Assembly (NCBI GenBank): GCA_039091255.1
Contig: JAWCMQ010000001.1
Coordinates: forward strand, 1 to 64,000
DNA: 64,000 nt
Direction of reading: 5' to 3'
Source of the DNA: JAWCMQ01 sp039091255
GTDB taxonomy: Archaea > Aenigmatarchaeota > Aenigmatarchaeia > GW2011-AR5 > JACRAC01
A program made the position numbers and the translations under genes. This document shows, in pieces, positions 34,231 to 44,072 of this stretch (within the stretch, counting starts at the first letter, position 1; each line of letters starts with the position of its first letter). Under the pieces are notes generated by a model that did no database searches, had not been told where the DNA came from, and worked only from the letters and a program-made list of their open reading frames with translations.

Positions 34231-34506
34231 ATGGAGGATGCTTGTGGCACATGTATGAGTGATCGGCCTTCGTCTCCGGCCCTTTACGCGAAGTGCCTGC
34301 TTCTAGCATACGGAATCCGGTGCGATTTTGATTCGCTTGCTGCCTATCCGCATCTCAAAGACGAGTATAAAGTTGATACATTGGACGTATCGGATGCCTG
34401 GCATAATTGCAATTGCGAGCAAAACTGCCAGTTAGGCCCTATACCTCAAGAACCCGCCTATCCCGCCCAGCGCCAGGAACTGCTGGCCCTCGCGCGTATC
34501 GGCTGA
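34231..34506 (+). CDS. Possible small Cys-rich protein
   Basis: 91 residues with seven cysteines (CGTC near the start, CNCEQNC near residue 65). It overlaps the end of aRF1 by 75 bases on the other strand. A TATA-like site is shared with the CYTH gene. Real but uncertain. Confidence 0.35.
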   Translation: MEDACGTCMSDRPSSPALYAKCLLLAYGIRCDFDSLAAYPHLKDEYKVDTLDVSDAWHNCNCEQNCQLGPIPQEPAYPAQRQELLALARIG

Positions 34507-35634
34507 GACGAGCGTGAGCTGTGTGCCGAAGTTCGCTGCAAGTTCTTCCAGCACGTCCTCTGCCGCCCGCTCGTAAAGCACGCGCTTCTGCGCCTTGCAA
34601 GCAGGGCAGACATTCGCTTTTGCGTCCGCCGCGAGCCATTGCTTATGTCCGCATTCGAACTCGACCTGTTTGTATCGCGCGCCCTCGCTCAGCAGCAGCT
34701 GCTCGAGCTGCCCGGCTTCCAGCGCTTCGACCGCCTTCTCAAGCCCGTATACTGCAAGTCCATGTGGTTTCTGGATTTCGGTGAGAAAGCGCATGAGCAG
34801 GTTCTTCTCTTTTATAACAGCAGCCTCCTTCAGAAGGTCTGCTCCTCTCTCTATAGTTTCCTCAAGGCCGAAGCTGCCGGTGTACGATGTATTGACCGTG
34901 CCCAATATTTTCTTCTTTACGTCCGCGTAAAGCAACTCGGCTCGCAGGAATTCCTCCTTGACAGGTCCCGATCCCGAGACCAGTATGCCGAGCACTTCCT
35001 TGTGCTCTGTGAATATCTTGTTTGCCGCCTCGGCGATGCGCTTGAACCAATCCTCCTTCAGCCCTTCGCGCACGCGCGCAAAGCGCGCGCTCGATTGCCC
35101 GCCGGCTCGCGATTTGCCTGGCACTATCGATTCCATGTGAGCCAACGATTCGATTCTTTTGCCGACAAGCAGCGCTATGTCAGCCTCGCTCCGGTCGAGG
35201 CAGATGATGCCGTATATCTCTTTCTCAGCGACCATCTCCTCGAGCGGCCTGAGGTCGAACTGCTGCGAGCACCAGTAGAGCTTAACCCGTAGCGGCTCGG
35301 GCGGCTCGATAGACCAGAGCCGTATGTCCGCAACGCCTTCCTTCTCCGAGACGTTCCCGCAGAAGACAGCCAGCCCGTTTTCAGGCGTCTTCTTGTACAG
35401 CGCAAGGTGGCCAAGTATCTTCTCGAGGGCGCTCACCACGTTTTTTCTGACAGTTTTTGACTTTATGTTTGACGCAGTGTTCTGCTCGCTTCGCAGCGTC
35501 GAGACCATGTCGTAAAGGTTGAAGCCCGCCGGTATGTAAACCGTCACGAGCTCGGTATGCCTGCCTTTGATTGCGCCGAGTTCTTTCACGAGCTTCTTCA
35601 GCTTGATTTTTTCCTTTTCGTCCACTTGGAACAC
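34432..35634 (-). CDS. prf1: Peptide chain release factor aRF1
   Basis: Recognises all three stop codons and triggers peptide release. 400 residues with the TASNIKSKTVR codon-recognition motif (NIKS about 56-59) and the peptidyl-transferase motif AGGQSSARF (GGQ about 178-180), followed by the C-terminal domain with a zinc-like CGHK...CPAC (two pairs). Length fits archaeal aRF1. Confidence 0.96.
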   Translation of the reverse strand: MFQVDEKEKIKLKKLVKELGAIKGRHTELVTVYIPAGFNLYDMVSTLRSEQNTASNIKSKTVRKNVVSALEKILGHLALYKKTPENGLAVFCGNVSEKEGVADIRLWSIEPPEPLRVKLYWCSQQFDLRPLEEMVAEKEIYGIICLDRSEADIALLVGKRIESLAHMESIVPGKSRAGGQSSARFARVREGLKEDWFKRIAEAANKIFTEHKEVLGILVSGSGPVKEEFLRAELLYADVKKKILGTVNTSYTGSFGLEETIERGADLLKEAAVIKEKNLLMRFLTEIQKPHGLAVYGLEKAVEALEAGQLEQLLLSEGARYKQVEFECGHKQWLAADAKANVCPACKAQKRVLYERAAEDVLEELAANFGTQLTLVSADTREGQQFLALGGIGGFLRYRA

Positions 35635-35649
35635 CCGATTGCTTACGAA

Positions 35650-35726
35650 CTAATAGGGTGAAAGGATAGGAAGCGAATCTCATCGTGAAATGGGAAATTT
35701 GTTCTCGACCCTTTTTCCCTATTAGA
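35650..35726. repeat. Inverted repeat CTAATAGGG...CCCTATTAG
   Basis: Perfect 9-bp arms at 35650-35658 and 35718-35726, extending to about 17 bp with two mismatches plus end differences (CTAATAGGGtgAAAGG). It lies between valS and aRF1, both on the minus strand, so it could end valS or regulate aRF1. Confidence 0.55.
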
Positions 35727-35786
35727 CTGCCGATTAACATAAGATAAATCAACACCGATGCAGGAACGCCGCTGCGTTCCGCATGG

Positions 35787-38288
35787 CTATCTCTCTACAG
35801 AAATGCCTATCTTGAAGCGCTCGCTCCGCAGCTCATCCGCCGCGCCGATCTTTATCTCTGCGATTTTTAGCGCGCCTTTCAAGTCGTCCATGACGGGAGC
35901 GATTTCAGGCTCCTCGATTGTGGCGCAGCGCAGTGGCGCATTCAGCGGCAGCTTGTTCGTCATCTTGTACTGCCGAACTGCTGCAACGATGTCCTTCACG
36001 ATTTCGGCGAGCTTTTCAGCATCCTCGTTGACGAACGCGGCGTCTGGCTCGGGCCATTTGCACAGATGGATGGATTCCGCCTCTTTCGAGAACCGCCTGA
36101 AAAAGTTCTGGTAGATCTCCTCTGTGATGAACGGCGCAAACGGCGCCAACAGCTTTATTGCCGTCTCGAGCACGCGCGCCAGAGTCCACAGCGCCTGCCC
36201 AGCCTTTTTCCCTTCGTAGATGCGCCACTTCACCATCTCGATGTAATAGTCCGCGACCTCGTGCCATATGAACATCTCGATGTCGATAGTCGGGAATGAA
36301 TAGCTCTCTAGCGCTTTCGTGCACGACTCGACAAGGCGCTGAAGCTTTGACAGCACCCAGCGGTCGAGCACCTCTATAGAGTCGGGTCGGCCCTCAACGA
36401 GTTCATCGAGCGACTTTATCTCGTCCATGCCTATTTTTTCGAGGCCCATCTGCAGGAATTGCACCATGTTGTAAAGCTTGGTGTAGAATTTCTCGGCATG
36501 GTGCACCTCCTTCCACGTGAACGGCACGTCCGACCCAACGACAGAGCGGCTCGCCCAGTATCGCACAGCATCGGCATAGCTGCGCTTTAGCATCTCAGAA
36601 AGCGGTGTGTAGTTCCCGAGCGACTTCGACATCTTCTCGCCCGTTTCATCCGTTACCCAGCCATTTATCATCAGATTCTCGAATGCCGGCCTCCCTTCAA
36701 GCATCAGCGACCGCAGCATGAGATAATAGTTCCACGTCCGTATGATTTCGGCGCCGTTTGGCTGCAAGCTTGCCGGCACAAAGCGCTCCCAGCCGCTCTT
36801 CGGCCAGCCTGCATGCCAGTACGTCGTGACCGACGAGTCCATCCACGTGTCCATCGTGTCGTGCTCAGGCCTCGCCTTGAGCTTGCACTTCGGGCAGCGC
36901 TTCTCTTTCTGAACAGGGTCGACAGGCAGCTCCTCCTCACTGGCCGCAATTATTTCTCCGCAGCGGTCGCAGTACCATATCGGAAACGGCGTGCCGTACA
37001 CCTTTTGCCGTGAAATCACCCAATCCCAGCTCATTGACTGCGCCCAGTTTATCATCCGCAGCTTCATGTAGTCGGGCCACCATGCGCACCTGTTGGCTTC
37101 ATGTATTATGCGCTCCTTGAACTGTACGGCGCGGAGAAACCACTGCTCCTTGTTCAAGATTTCAATCGGCTGCTTGCAGCGCCAGCAGAGGCCTACATTT
37201 TGGTCGATGGGCTCTTGCTTCTCCACGATGCCTGCCTCAGCAAGGTCCTTTATTATGCATTCCCTGGCTTCGGCGACGGCCAAGCCTTGATATTTGCGCG
37301 CAACGCTCGTCATGATGCCTTTGCTGTCGATGGCATCGATTATGGGCAGCTTGTGCTTCAATATGTCGGAGACGTCCTGCTTGTCGCCGAATGAGCATAT
37401 CATCATGATGCCAGTGCCGAATTGCGGATCAACGGCCTCGCTGCCGAGTATTTCGACTTCTTGGCCGAAGATGGGCACGATCGCACGCCGGCCGATGAGG
37501 CTTTGGTAGCGGCCGTCATCAGGGTTTACAGCCATCGCAACGCATGCCGCAAGCAGCTCTGGCCGCGTTGTCGCGATGGTGATGGTTTCATCAGGCTTGC
37601 CGCCGGCAATTGCGAATCGTAGGTGCACAAGTTTGCCTCTCTTTTTGCCGTATTCAATCTCAGCATCTGCTATGGCTGTCTGGCAGTTTGTGCACCAGTT
37701 TACCGGATGCTTTCCGCGGTAAGCAAGCCCTTTTGCGAGATGGCGCAAAAACGTGCGCTGGACCAGTGCGATGTACTCCGGCATCGACGTTTTGTACTCA
37801 AGTGACCAGTCTATCGAGAAGCCGAGGTCTGTGAAGTCCTGCTTCATGAGCTTGATGTATTTTTCTGTCCATTCCTCGCACCACTTGACCCATTCGATGC
37901 GAGGAACTTCGCTGGACTTCTTGCCTTTCCATTTTTCGACCTTCGATTCGGTCGGCAGGCCGTGGACGTCCCAGCCCTGCGGGAAGTGGACAGCATAGCC
38001 GCGCATGCGCTTGTAGCGTGCGATGAAGTCTATGTACCCCCAGTTCAGCGCATAACCAGGGTGCGCTTCTCCTGTGGGGTACGGCGGCGGCGTGTTTATG
38101 GAAAATATCGGTCCGCGGCTAGGGTCGAACTTGTAGATGCCGCGCTCCTGCCAGAACTTTTTCCAACGGGCTTCGGCTGCGCGGGCGTCGTAGCGTGTGG
38201 AAACAGCTGACTTCGCGCCCGCTTCCTTCTTTGCTGCCGCCTTCGGCTCGGCGGCTCTTTCCGACTTCGGCTTTGCTTTGGCTGGCAT
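35787..38288 (-). CDS. valS: Valyl-tRNA synthetase
   Basis: Class I synthetase with an editing domain. 833 residues: a 40-residue Lys/Ala/Glu-rich N-terminal extension, TPPPYPTGEAHPGYALNWG (HIGH region), editing domain, WVISRQKVYGTPFPIWYC, zinc-binding CDRCGE and CPKC, GEKMSKSLGN, C-terminal anticodon-binding helices. A zinc ribbon and length fit archaeal ValS. Confidence 0.96.
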   Translation of the reverse strand: MPAKAKPKSERAAEPKAAAKKEAGAKSAVSTRYDARAAEARWKKFWQERGIYKFDPSRGPIFSINTPPPYPTGEAHPGYALNWGYIDFIARYKRMRGYAVHFPQGWDVHGLPTESKVEKWKGKKSSEVPRIEWVKWCEEWTEKYIKLMKQDFTDLGFSIDWSLEYKTSMPEYIALVQRTFLRHLAKGLAYRGKHPVNWCTNCQTAIADAEIEYGKKRGKLVHLRFAIAGGKPDETITIATTRPELLAACVAMAVNPDDGRYQSLIGRRAIVPIFGQEVEILGSEAVDPQFGTGIMMICSFGDKQDVSDILKHKLPIIDAIDSKGIMTSVARKYQGLAVAEARECIIKDLAEAGIVEKQEPIDQNVGLCWRCKQPIEILNKEQWFLRAVQFKERIIHEANRCAWWPDYMKLRMINWAQSMSWDWVISRQKVYGTPFPIWYCDRCGEIIAASEEELPVDPVQKEKRCPKCKLKARPEHDTMDTWMDSSVTTYWHAGWPKSGWERFVPASLQPNGAEIIRTWNYYLMLRSLMLEGRPAFENLMINGWVTDETGEKMSKSLGNYTPLSEMLKRSYADAVRYWASRSVVGSDVPFTWKEVHHAEKFYTKLYNMVQFLQMGLEKIGMDEIKSLDELVEGRPDSIEVLDRWVLSKLQRLVESCTKALESYSFPTIDIEMFIWHEVADYYIEMVKWRIYEGKKAGQALWTLARVLETAIKLLAPFAPFITEEIYQNFFRRFSKEAESIHLCKWPEPDAAFVNEDAEKLAEIVKDIVAAVRQYKMTNKLPLNAPLRCATIEEPEIAPVMDDLKGALKIAEIKIGAADELRSERFKIGISVER

Positions 38289-38436
38289 GCCACCACTTGG
38301 CTGAAATCAAGGCTGAAGAAGCAGCCTACTGATTTGCGTCATCACCAATAGGGTTTAGGCAGATTTTGATTCAAAGTATTAAAGCTTGATAGCCGCTGCC
38401 GTAGCAGTTAAAAACCTTTCTGGCACACTCATTGCC

Positions 38437-40410
38437 ATGGCAGAAGAGGACGATGTCATAATACTCCCATATGACAGAGACGAGCCCAATCCGCGCATCG
38501 CTGGCCTGCCCACGATGCGGCTCCACCAGGAAGATTCAGGCAAAGTATCCGACAAAGGCTCCGGCATAACGAAGCGCCTTTCTGGCATGTTGGCTACAAC
38601 GGACCGCTATAGGCTGGAATCAAAGCTGGGCGAAGGCGGTTTCGGCAAGGTATACAAAGCATACGACAAGCTTCTGAAGCGTTCCGTGGCAGTAAAGCTG
38701 GTCGAGGCTGGCAGCGAAGACGCGGCGGACCGAGCGCTTCGGGAAGCGCGAGTTCTGGCGCAGCTTACGCACCAATCCATCCCTCGCATCTACGACTTTA
38801 TGCTAATGGACATTAAGGGGAAGACCCACTTTGTGCTCATCGAAGACTTCATCGACGGCAAAACCGTGAAAAAAATAATAAAGAGCAGGCTGCGCGGCGA
38901 GAGGTGGGCTGAGTATTATACGTCCAGCAAAATGCTCGACATAATCTACGACAGCGCAAAAGCCCTGGGCTATGCGCACAAGCGCGGCATACTCCATCGG
39001 GACATAAAGCCCGACAACATAATGATTGCCGATGAAGGCACATTCGTTCTTGATTTCGGCTTGGGCATAGCGAAGGGGTGGCGCGAGCATGCGGCAGTTG
39101 CCGATGCTAAAAATGCCAACGACGATGCAAAGCCACCAGGAACGACTATATTGACGCAAGACGGATTCACGATAGGCACGCCTTACTACATGTCTCCGGA
39201 GCAGGCAGAAGGAGAGCGCGAAGACGTCGATGAGCGGTCTGACATCTACAGCCTAGGCGCCACATTTTACGAGATGCTGACAGGGAAGCTACCCTTCGAC
39301 GGCGTCACGTCAGCTGACGTGCTCCGCAAGGTCGTGCAAGGTGATCTCATTCGCCCGACTCAGCACTATGCTGACGTGCCGCTGAGCCTAGAACTCATAG
39401 TCCTGAAGGCGATGGCGCGCGACAAGCGGGACCGTTTCCAGTCAGTCGATGAGCTGCTGAAGGAGCTCGACAGCTTCCGAGGCGGCATTCCTGGGTTCAT
39501 GGAGAGGCAGATAGACGAGTTGATAGCCAAAGGCGAACACGCCGAAGCCATGAAGATGATACGCCATGGCGTAGAGTCCTACCAGGCCGCAATAGCGAGG
39601 CAGAAAAGCGCTGGCCGGCCAGCGTTTTACGAGAGCCTCAAACTCGCAGATCTGCACAGGAAGGCAGCCGCCATACATTGGAAAGAAAAAGACGACCGCG
39701 AAATGGAAAAGGAGCTTAAAGCTGCGCTGGCAGCCAGTGCAGAGCCTGCGGCATGGTTTCTAAGGGCGCGGATTCATGACATCGCCCAGACCGCAAAAGT
39801 GTACGAAAGCAGGGGAGAGTTCGGCGAAGCGCTAAGGCGCATCGACTGCGCACTCCAAGAAGCCGCGAGGATGGAGGATCCGAAAGCTGAAGGCTGGCTG
39901 CTTCTGGTCAAGCGCGACATCCTTTCGGCTCAAGCCAACAAGGCTCCTGCGGGGGAAGCGCTGCGCAGCATGATTGCGGCCTGCCGCGAAGCATATAGAA
40001 AGTACAAAGCGGCAGAAGACACGGGCGGGATGGCCAACGCGCTCTACCTTATGTGCGACGTTCTGTCAGAGCTTAATCCGCGAAAATGCCTCCGCTATGT
40101 GCGGCTGGCCAAGAAAGCGTTCGGCGATGAAGCGGCGTTGAAGTTCGACCTTGTCAAAGGCAAGGCGTACACGCGCATGACGAGATGGGAAGAAGCCATA
40201 GAAAGCCTCGAGAGAGCCTATCAGCGGGGCAAGGAGCTGAAGGACAACTGGATAGTCGGAGCATGCGCCTACAACCTCGGCGTCTGCTGCCATTTCACAG
40301 GCAAGGCCGAGGAATCGAAGCGATTCATGGACGAGGCAGCAGCGCTCGGACTTGGAGATTTTGTCGCCAAGTTCAGGCAAAATCCGACTAACAAAGCCTA
40401 CGAACTCTGA
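38437..40410 (+). CDS. Bacterial-type Ser/Thr protein kinase with helical repeats
   Basis: 657 residues. Hanks-type kinase domain about 55-340: LGEGGFGKVYKA, VAVK (Lys about 87), HRDIKPDN (about 187-194), DFGLG (about 206), GTPYYMSPEQA, SDIYSLGATFYEMLTG. All catalytic residues are intact. The 300-residue C-terminus is TPR-like (AKVYESRGEFGEALRRIDCAL, WEEAIESLERAY). No transmembrane segment. This PknB-type form is rare in archaea and suggests transfer from bacteria. Start ATG 38437. Confidence 0.9.
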   Translation: MAEEDDVIILPYDRDEPNPRIAGLPTMRLHQEDSGKVSDKGSGITKRLSGMLATTDRYRLESKLGEGGFGKVYKAYDKLLKRSVAVKLVEAGSEDAADRALREARVLAQLTHQSIPRIYDFMLMDIKGKTHFVLIEDFIDGKTVKKIIKSRLRGERWAEYYTSSKMLDIIYDSAKALGYAHKRGILHRDIKPDNIMIADEGTFVLDFGLGIAKGWREHAAVADAKNANDDAKPPGTTILTQDGFTIGTPYYMSPEQAEGEREDVDERSDIYSLGATFYEMLTGKLPFDGVTSADVLRKVVQGDLIRPTQHYADVPLSLELIVLKAMARDKRDRFQSVDELLKELDSFRGGIPGFMERQIDELIAKGEHAEAMKMIRHGVESYQAAIARQKSAGRPAFYESLKLADLHRKAAAIHWKEKDDREMEKELKAALAASAEPAAWFLRARIHDIAQTAKVYESRGEFGEALRRIDCALQEAARMEDPKAEGWLLLVKRDILSAQANKAPAGEALRSMIAACREAYRKYKAAEDTGGMANALYLMCDVLSELNPRKCLRYVRLAKKAFGDEAALKFDLVKGKAYTRMTRWEEAIESLERAYQRGKELKDNWIVGACAYNLGVCCHFTGKAEESKRFMDEAAALGLGDFVAKFRQNPTNKAYEL

Positions 40411-40449
40411 AGGCGAAACCTTTATTTAGGGGGAAAGCTGATGTAACGC

Positions 40450-41919
40450 ATGCGCCGATTGCTCACNNNNNNNNNNNNNNNNNNNNNNNNNNNNNNNNNN
40501 NNNNNNNNNNNNNNNNNNNNNNNNNNNNNNNNNNNNNNNNNNNNNNNNNNNNNNNNNNNNNNNACTGTCTTTCTTGCGATTTCGATGCTTGCGCTCCCCT
40601 CTTTTGCGCTGAGCATGACAGGCCTTCAGATTGGGCAAGGAGCCGGCGTCATCATGAGGTGCCTTAGCCCATCATGCGCATTCAAATGCGCGTCGCCGGA
40701 ATCGTCAGCTGAAATCGCATTCTCCGGCACGATGTCATTCGACTCCTTCGGATGCGGCAGCGCGGCCCCGACCCCAACTGCCACACCGACCCCCGAGCCG
40801 ACGCCCGAACCAACGATTGCGCCGACCCCCACACCTAACCCAACTGTTACGCCTACTCCTGAGCCGACCGTCACTCCAGCTCCCACCGCCACGCCAGAGC
40901 CTTCTCCTTCGCCGATTCCCGAGACTACTCCGGCAGTGACGCCAACCTCGACACCGGAACCGTCCCCAGCGCCAAACTATGACATGATGATAATTCCGAT
41001 TTCCGGCGACATCGATGTTTCCTGCGCACCAGGCACGCACGACAGGTGCTATTTTGGAATAGTCGACGATTACATCAAGAAAGGCGGAGGCGTCGAGAAG
41101 CGGCTCGTTTCAAGCGGCACTCTGAGCATCTTCGACAAGCTCAGCGGCGCCGTGACGCTGACGAGCGAAGGCGCGGGTCCCATCCGCTTCAAAAGCGCTA
41201 AGGTAATCGACGCTCATACAGGCGCCATCCTTGAGGACTACAGCGGTTCGGCGCCTTCGCGCGGCGTGGATGTCGCAGACGGAAGCGGTTCGAACGTTCT
41301 TTACATCGCACCGAGCGGTTATGGCGTGAGGAGCGAGTTTAGCGGAGCAGTCTGTGTGCGCAGCCTCGAGGAGGGTCGTCGCGCGGTCGCGCGCTACCTG
41401 ACAAGCGGCGCAGTGACCGTGTGCGCAAAGCACTCGCAGGTGACTGGCAGCCTGCTCGACCTTTACGAGCCTGAGAGCATACCGGTGGCGGGCTATGCGG
41501 AGATTCCGTTTGTCTACGAGACCGCGGATTCTGGATGGAAAGTGACGACTGCGCTGGCAGCGCCGGCAGGCTGCACAATAGTGCCCAGCAAGCAGACGGT
41601 CGATGTTTCTCATGAGGCTGAAGCGATTTCATTCAGCATGAGCTGCTACGGCCCTGTGACCAGCAGCGCCACAGGCCTTGCTGCAGGCGGGCACGGAAGA
41701 GCAGTCAGAGGCATCCATCGGCTTACGTCGCCAAGCGGACGTTCAAGCGCATTGCCGATAAGCGTCCCGCTCGTCGCGCGCAGCCATGCCAGCGGCAGGC
41801 TGTTGGCAATAGGGCATGATGTGATGGGCGTGACATCTGGCAGAGCGGTCGTGGTTGGCCTGCTGGTGGCGATGTTCGCCGCATATGCGATGCTTAGAAG
41901 GCCGAAAAAGAAAAGGTGA
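40450..41919 (+). CDS. Secreted Pro/Thr-linker surface protein (split by N-run)
   Basis: About 490 residues including a run of 97 N at 40467-40563 that hides the signal-peptide region (MRRLL...TVFLAISMLALPSFA). After a Cys-bearing N-terminal piece comes a PT-rich, glycosylation-prone linker (about 100-175), then a beta-rich C-terminal domain of about 260 residues, and a membrane helix with KKKR. Likely envelope protein; function unknown. Confidence 0.65.
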   Translation: MRRLLXXXXXXXXXXXXXXXXXXXXXXXXXXXXXXXXXTVFLAISMLALPSFALSMTGLQIGQGAGVIMRCLSPSCAFKCASPESSAEIAFSGTMSFDSFGCGSAAPTPTATPTPEPTPEPTIAPTPTPNPTVTPTPEPTVTPAPTATPEPSPSPIPETTPAVTPTSTPEPSPAPNYDMMIIPISGDIDVSCAPGTHDRCYFGIVDDYIKKGGGVEKRLVSSGTLSIFDKLSGAVTLTSEGAGPIRFKSAKVIDAHTGAILEDYSGSAPSRGVDVADGSGSNVLYIAPSGYGVRSEFSGAVCVRSLEEGRRAVARYLTSGAVTVCAKHSQVTGSLLDLYEPESIPVAGYAEIPFVYETADSGWKVTTALAAPAGCTIVPSKQTVDVSHEAEAISFSMSCYGPVTSSATGLAAGGHGRAVRGIHRLTSPSGRSSALPISVPLVARSHASGRLLAIGHDVMGVTSGRAVVVGLLVAMFAAYAMLRRPKKKR

Positions 41920-41926
41920 TGAAGCC

Positions 41927-42382
41927 TTAGTTGGCCATCGCTTTTGCCTTCGCGATGGCGCTCTTCAAGATGCTTTTCGTGTTCTCGTACCCTATGCGTT
42001 CGAGCGCCTCATCGGGCTCGAGCCACTCCGCCGCCTGGACTTCCCATTGCGGTTTTAGCCTGCTGCTCGCGCTTTCAATCAGGAAGAAGCGCACGATTTT
42101 GAACCGCCTTTCGCCCTTGAGCTGGTAAAAGTATTTGATGTCGCCGAGTTTGCCGACTATCTTCAAATCGCTGATGGGTATGCCCGTCTCCTCGCTGCAC
42201 TCGCGCAGCGCCGCCTGCTCGGAAGTCTCACCTTTGATGGTGTCGCCGATATGCCCCTTGGGCAGCGCCCACCGCCCATACGAATCCTTGATGAGCAGGA
42301 TCCTTAGCGCACCGCCTGTGCGGTGAAAGACCACGCCACCTGCAGAAAACTCCCGCTTGATGGGCTTTTTAGCCTTCTCCAT
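41927..42382 (-). CDS. Nudix hydrolase
   Basis: 151 residues with a complete Nudix box (G-x5-E-x7-REUxEExGU) read as GDTIKGETSEQAALRECSEE. Hydrolyses a nucleoside diphosphate linked to another moiety; exact substrate unknown. ATG 42382 opens MEKAKKPIKREFSAGGVVF. The gene is divergent from the DUF167 gene and the starts are ten bases apart. Confidence 0.92.
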   Translation of the reverse strand: MEKAKKPIKREFSAGGVVFHRTGGALRILLIKDSYGRWALPKGHIGDTIKGETSEQAALRECSEETGIPISDLKIVGKLGDIKYFYQLKGERRFKIVRFFLIESASSRLKPQWEVQAAEWLEPDEALERIGYENTKSILKSAIAKAKAMAN

Positions 42383-42392
42383 AAATCTTCTC

Positions 42393-42599
42393 ATGCGCAT
42401 CGTTATTAAAGTCGTGCCAGGCGCGCATGAGGACGGTGTTCGCGAAGAGCGCGGCGTGCTTGTGGTCCGCACGAAATCGCCAGCTGAGAAAGGGCAGGCA
42501 AATGCCGCCGTCCTGAAGCTGCTCGAAGAGCATTTCGGCCATCCGGTCAGGCTAGTCGCAGGTGCGTCTTCGCGCAGGAAAGTCGTGGAAGTTGGATAG
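42393..42599 (+). CDS. DUF167/YggU-family protein
   Basis: 68 residues: IKVVPGA..., VRTKSPAEKGQANAAVLKLLEEHFG and VRLVAGASSRRKVVEV match the small YggU family of unknown function. Four bases before the methyltransferase ATG, so co-transcribed. Confidence 0.88.
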   Translation: MRIVIKVVPGAHEDGVREERGVLVVRTKSPAEKGQANAAVLKLLEEHFGHPVRLVAGASSRRKVVEVG

Positions 42600-42603
42600 C
42601 TAT

Positions 42604-43734
42604 ATGCCATTCACCCTTGAGCCAAAATCAGAGTGGGGAATATTGGCTACGTTCATTCCCAACAAGCGCACGCCTGTCTACAATTGGCTTTACTACAAGG
42701 AAGGCTTCTCGGCAGAGCTCGTTCTCAAGCTCATCGGCATGTTCGAGCTGAAGCCCGGTCAGACTGTGCTCGACCCGTTCTGCGGCGTCGGCACCACGTT
42801 GCTCGCCTGCAAGCAGCGCGCGCTCAACGCGGTTGGATTTGATGTCATGCCCGTCGCAGTGCTGGCAAGCAGCGTGAAGACGCGCGACTACGACATAAAT
42901 AAGTTGAGGGAAAGCGTGCGCGAACTGCTCGCGCACAAGTTTGAAAAGCCAGCCAAAGTTGAAGCCCCAGCAATAGTGAAAAAGTGCTTCTCGCACTATG
43001 CGCTCGAGGACATCATCTTCTTCAGAAGCCTAATCAGAAAAGTTCAAGATGAAGCTGTCCGAGACTTTTTCATGCTCGGCCTCGTCAACGCCGCCATGAA
43101 GGTCTCTTGGGCGTGGAAAGACGGCGGCGTGATAAAGGTGAAAAAGCACCCTTCGCCGCCGCTGCGCAAGATGCTCGCGAAAACGCTCGGGCGCATGATA
43201 AAAGACCTTGAAAAGTTCGAGGCGAAGCCTGCGAAAATACGCGTGAGCATAGGCGATGCTCGCAAGCTTCCTCTTCCAGATGGCAGCATAGATGCCGTAA
43301 TCACAAGCCCGCCATACCTCAACCAGATAGACTACCGAAAGGTCTATGCCATCGAGAATTGGATTGTCTCGGGCGAGACCGCACCCGCGCTGCGCTCGTT
43401 CATAGGTGCGGTTTCCGAAGCTGACGCCGAATCCCTGAAGGAGCGCAACCTGCCGGCGCAGGCGCAGCTGTATTTTTTGGACATGAACGCCGTTCTTGCG
43501 GAGCTCTGGCGCGTCTGCAAGCCCAGCGCGAAGCTGGCAATGGTTATAGGCAACGCCTACTTTCCGCCTCCGCACGAGCCCGTCGAGTCAGACGTAATCC
43601 TTGCGGAATTGGCAGAGAAGATAGGATTCACTGTTGACAAGATTCTCGTCCTCAACCAGCGCGCCGCGCTCAGGCGACGGACTGAGAAAGTAGGGCTCCT
43701 GCGGGAGAGCCTCTTGCTGCTGGAAAAGCGCTAG
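42604..43734 (+). CDS. SAM-dependent DNA/RNA methyltransferase (N4/N6 amino type)
   Basis: 376 residues with SAM motif LDPFCGVGTTLLA and catalytic SPPYLNQIDY (TSPPY type). The order SAM-motif before catalytic motif, with a large insert, is seen in the archaeal TRM11/DNA methylase-like group. No restriction enzyme is adjacent, so it is an orphan DNA methylase or a tRNA guanine-methyltransferase. Its end overlaps the next minus gene by 65 bases. Confidence 0.75.
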   Translation: MPFTLEPKSEWGILATFIPNKRTPVYNWLYYKEGFSAELVLKLIGMFELKPGQTVLDPFCGVGTTLLACKQRALNAVGFDVMPVAVLASSVKTRDYDINKLRESVRELLAHKFEKPAKVEAPAIVKKCFSHYALEDIIFFRSLIRKVQDEAVRDFFMLGLVNAAMKVSWAWKDGGVIKVKKHPSPPLRKMLAKTLGRMIKDLEKFEAKPAKIRVSIGDARKLPLPDGSIDAVITSPPYLNQIDYRKVYAIENWIVSGETAPALRSFIGAVSEADAESLKERNLPAQAQLYFLDMNAVLAELWRVCKPSAKLAMVIGNAYFPPPHEPVESDVILAELAEKIGFTVDKILVLNQRAALRRRTEKVGLLRESLLLLEKR

Positions 43735-43981
43735 GGTGTGCGCTAGCGCTGCGCCTCTGATATTCCTGCCATATGTCGCTGAAAGGGATGTATCTGCTAT
43801 CAGGCGAACCAAGTGGCACGATGTCCGTATTGAAGCGATAGACCTCCGCCGCAATCGCGTTGAAAATCCCGCCGTGGTGCTTGGCAGCCCAGCCCGCCAC
43901 CTCACGGATTCGTTCGACTTGCAGCCTGTATTCAGCACGTTCGGGGTTCTCTTTAAGTCGAGAAATGCAGGTGCTCACCAT
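43670..43981 (-). CDS. Hypothetical protein
   Basis: 103 residues from ATG 43981. A helix-rich N-terminal part (LKENPERAEYRLQVERIREV) is followed by an unstructured end that overlaps the methyltransferase gene. Family not recognised. Confidence 0.45.
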   Translation of the reverse strand: MVSTCISRLKENPERAEYRLQVERIREVAGWAAKHHGGIFNAIAAEVYRFNTDIVPLGSPDSRYIPFSDIWQEYQRRSASAHPSAFPAARGSPAGALLSQSVA

Positions 43982-44072
43982 CTCCACAGCGGCGTGCCGA
44001 GGCCACGGCATAAGAAAACTGCCATCGTCCCGTACTTAAGGATTGCGCTACTTCGCGACAGGGCAGTCCGCA

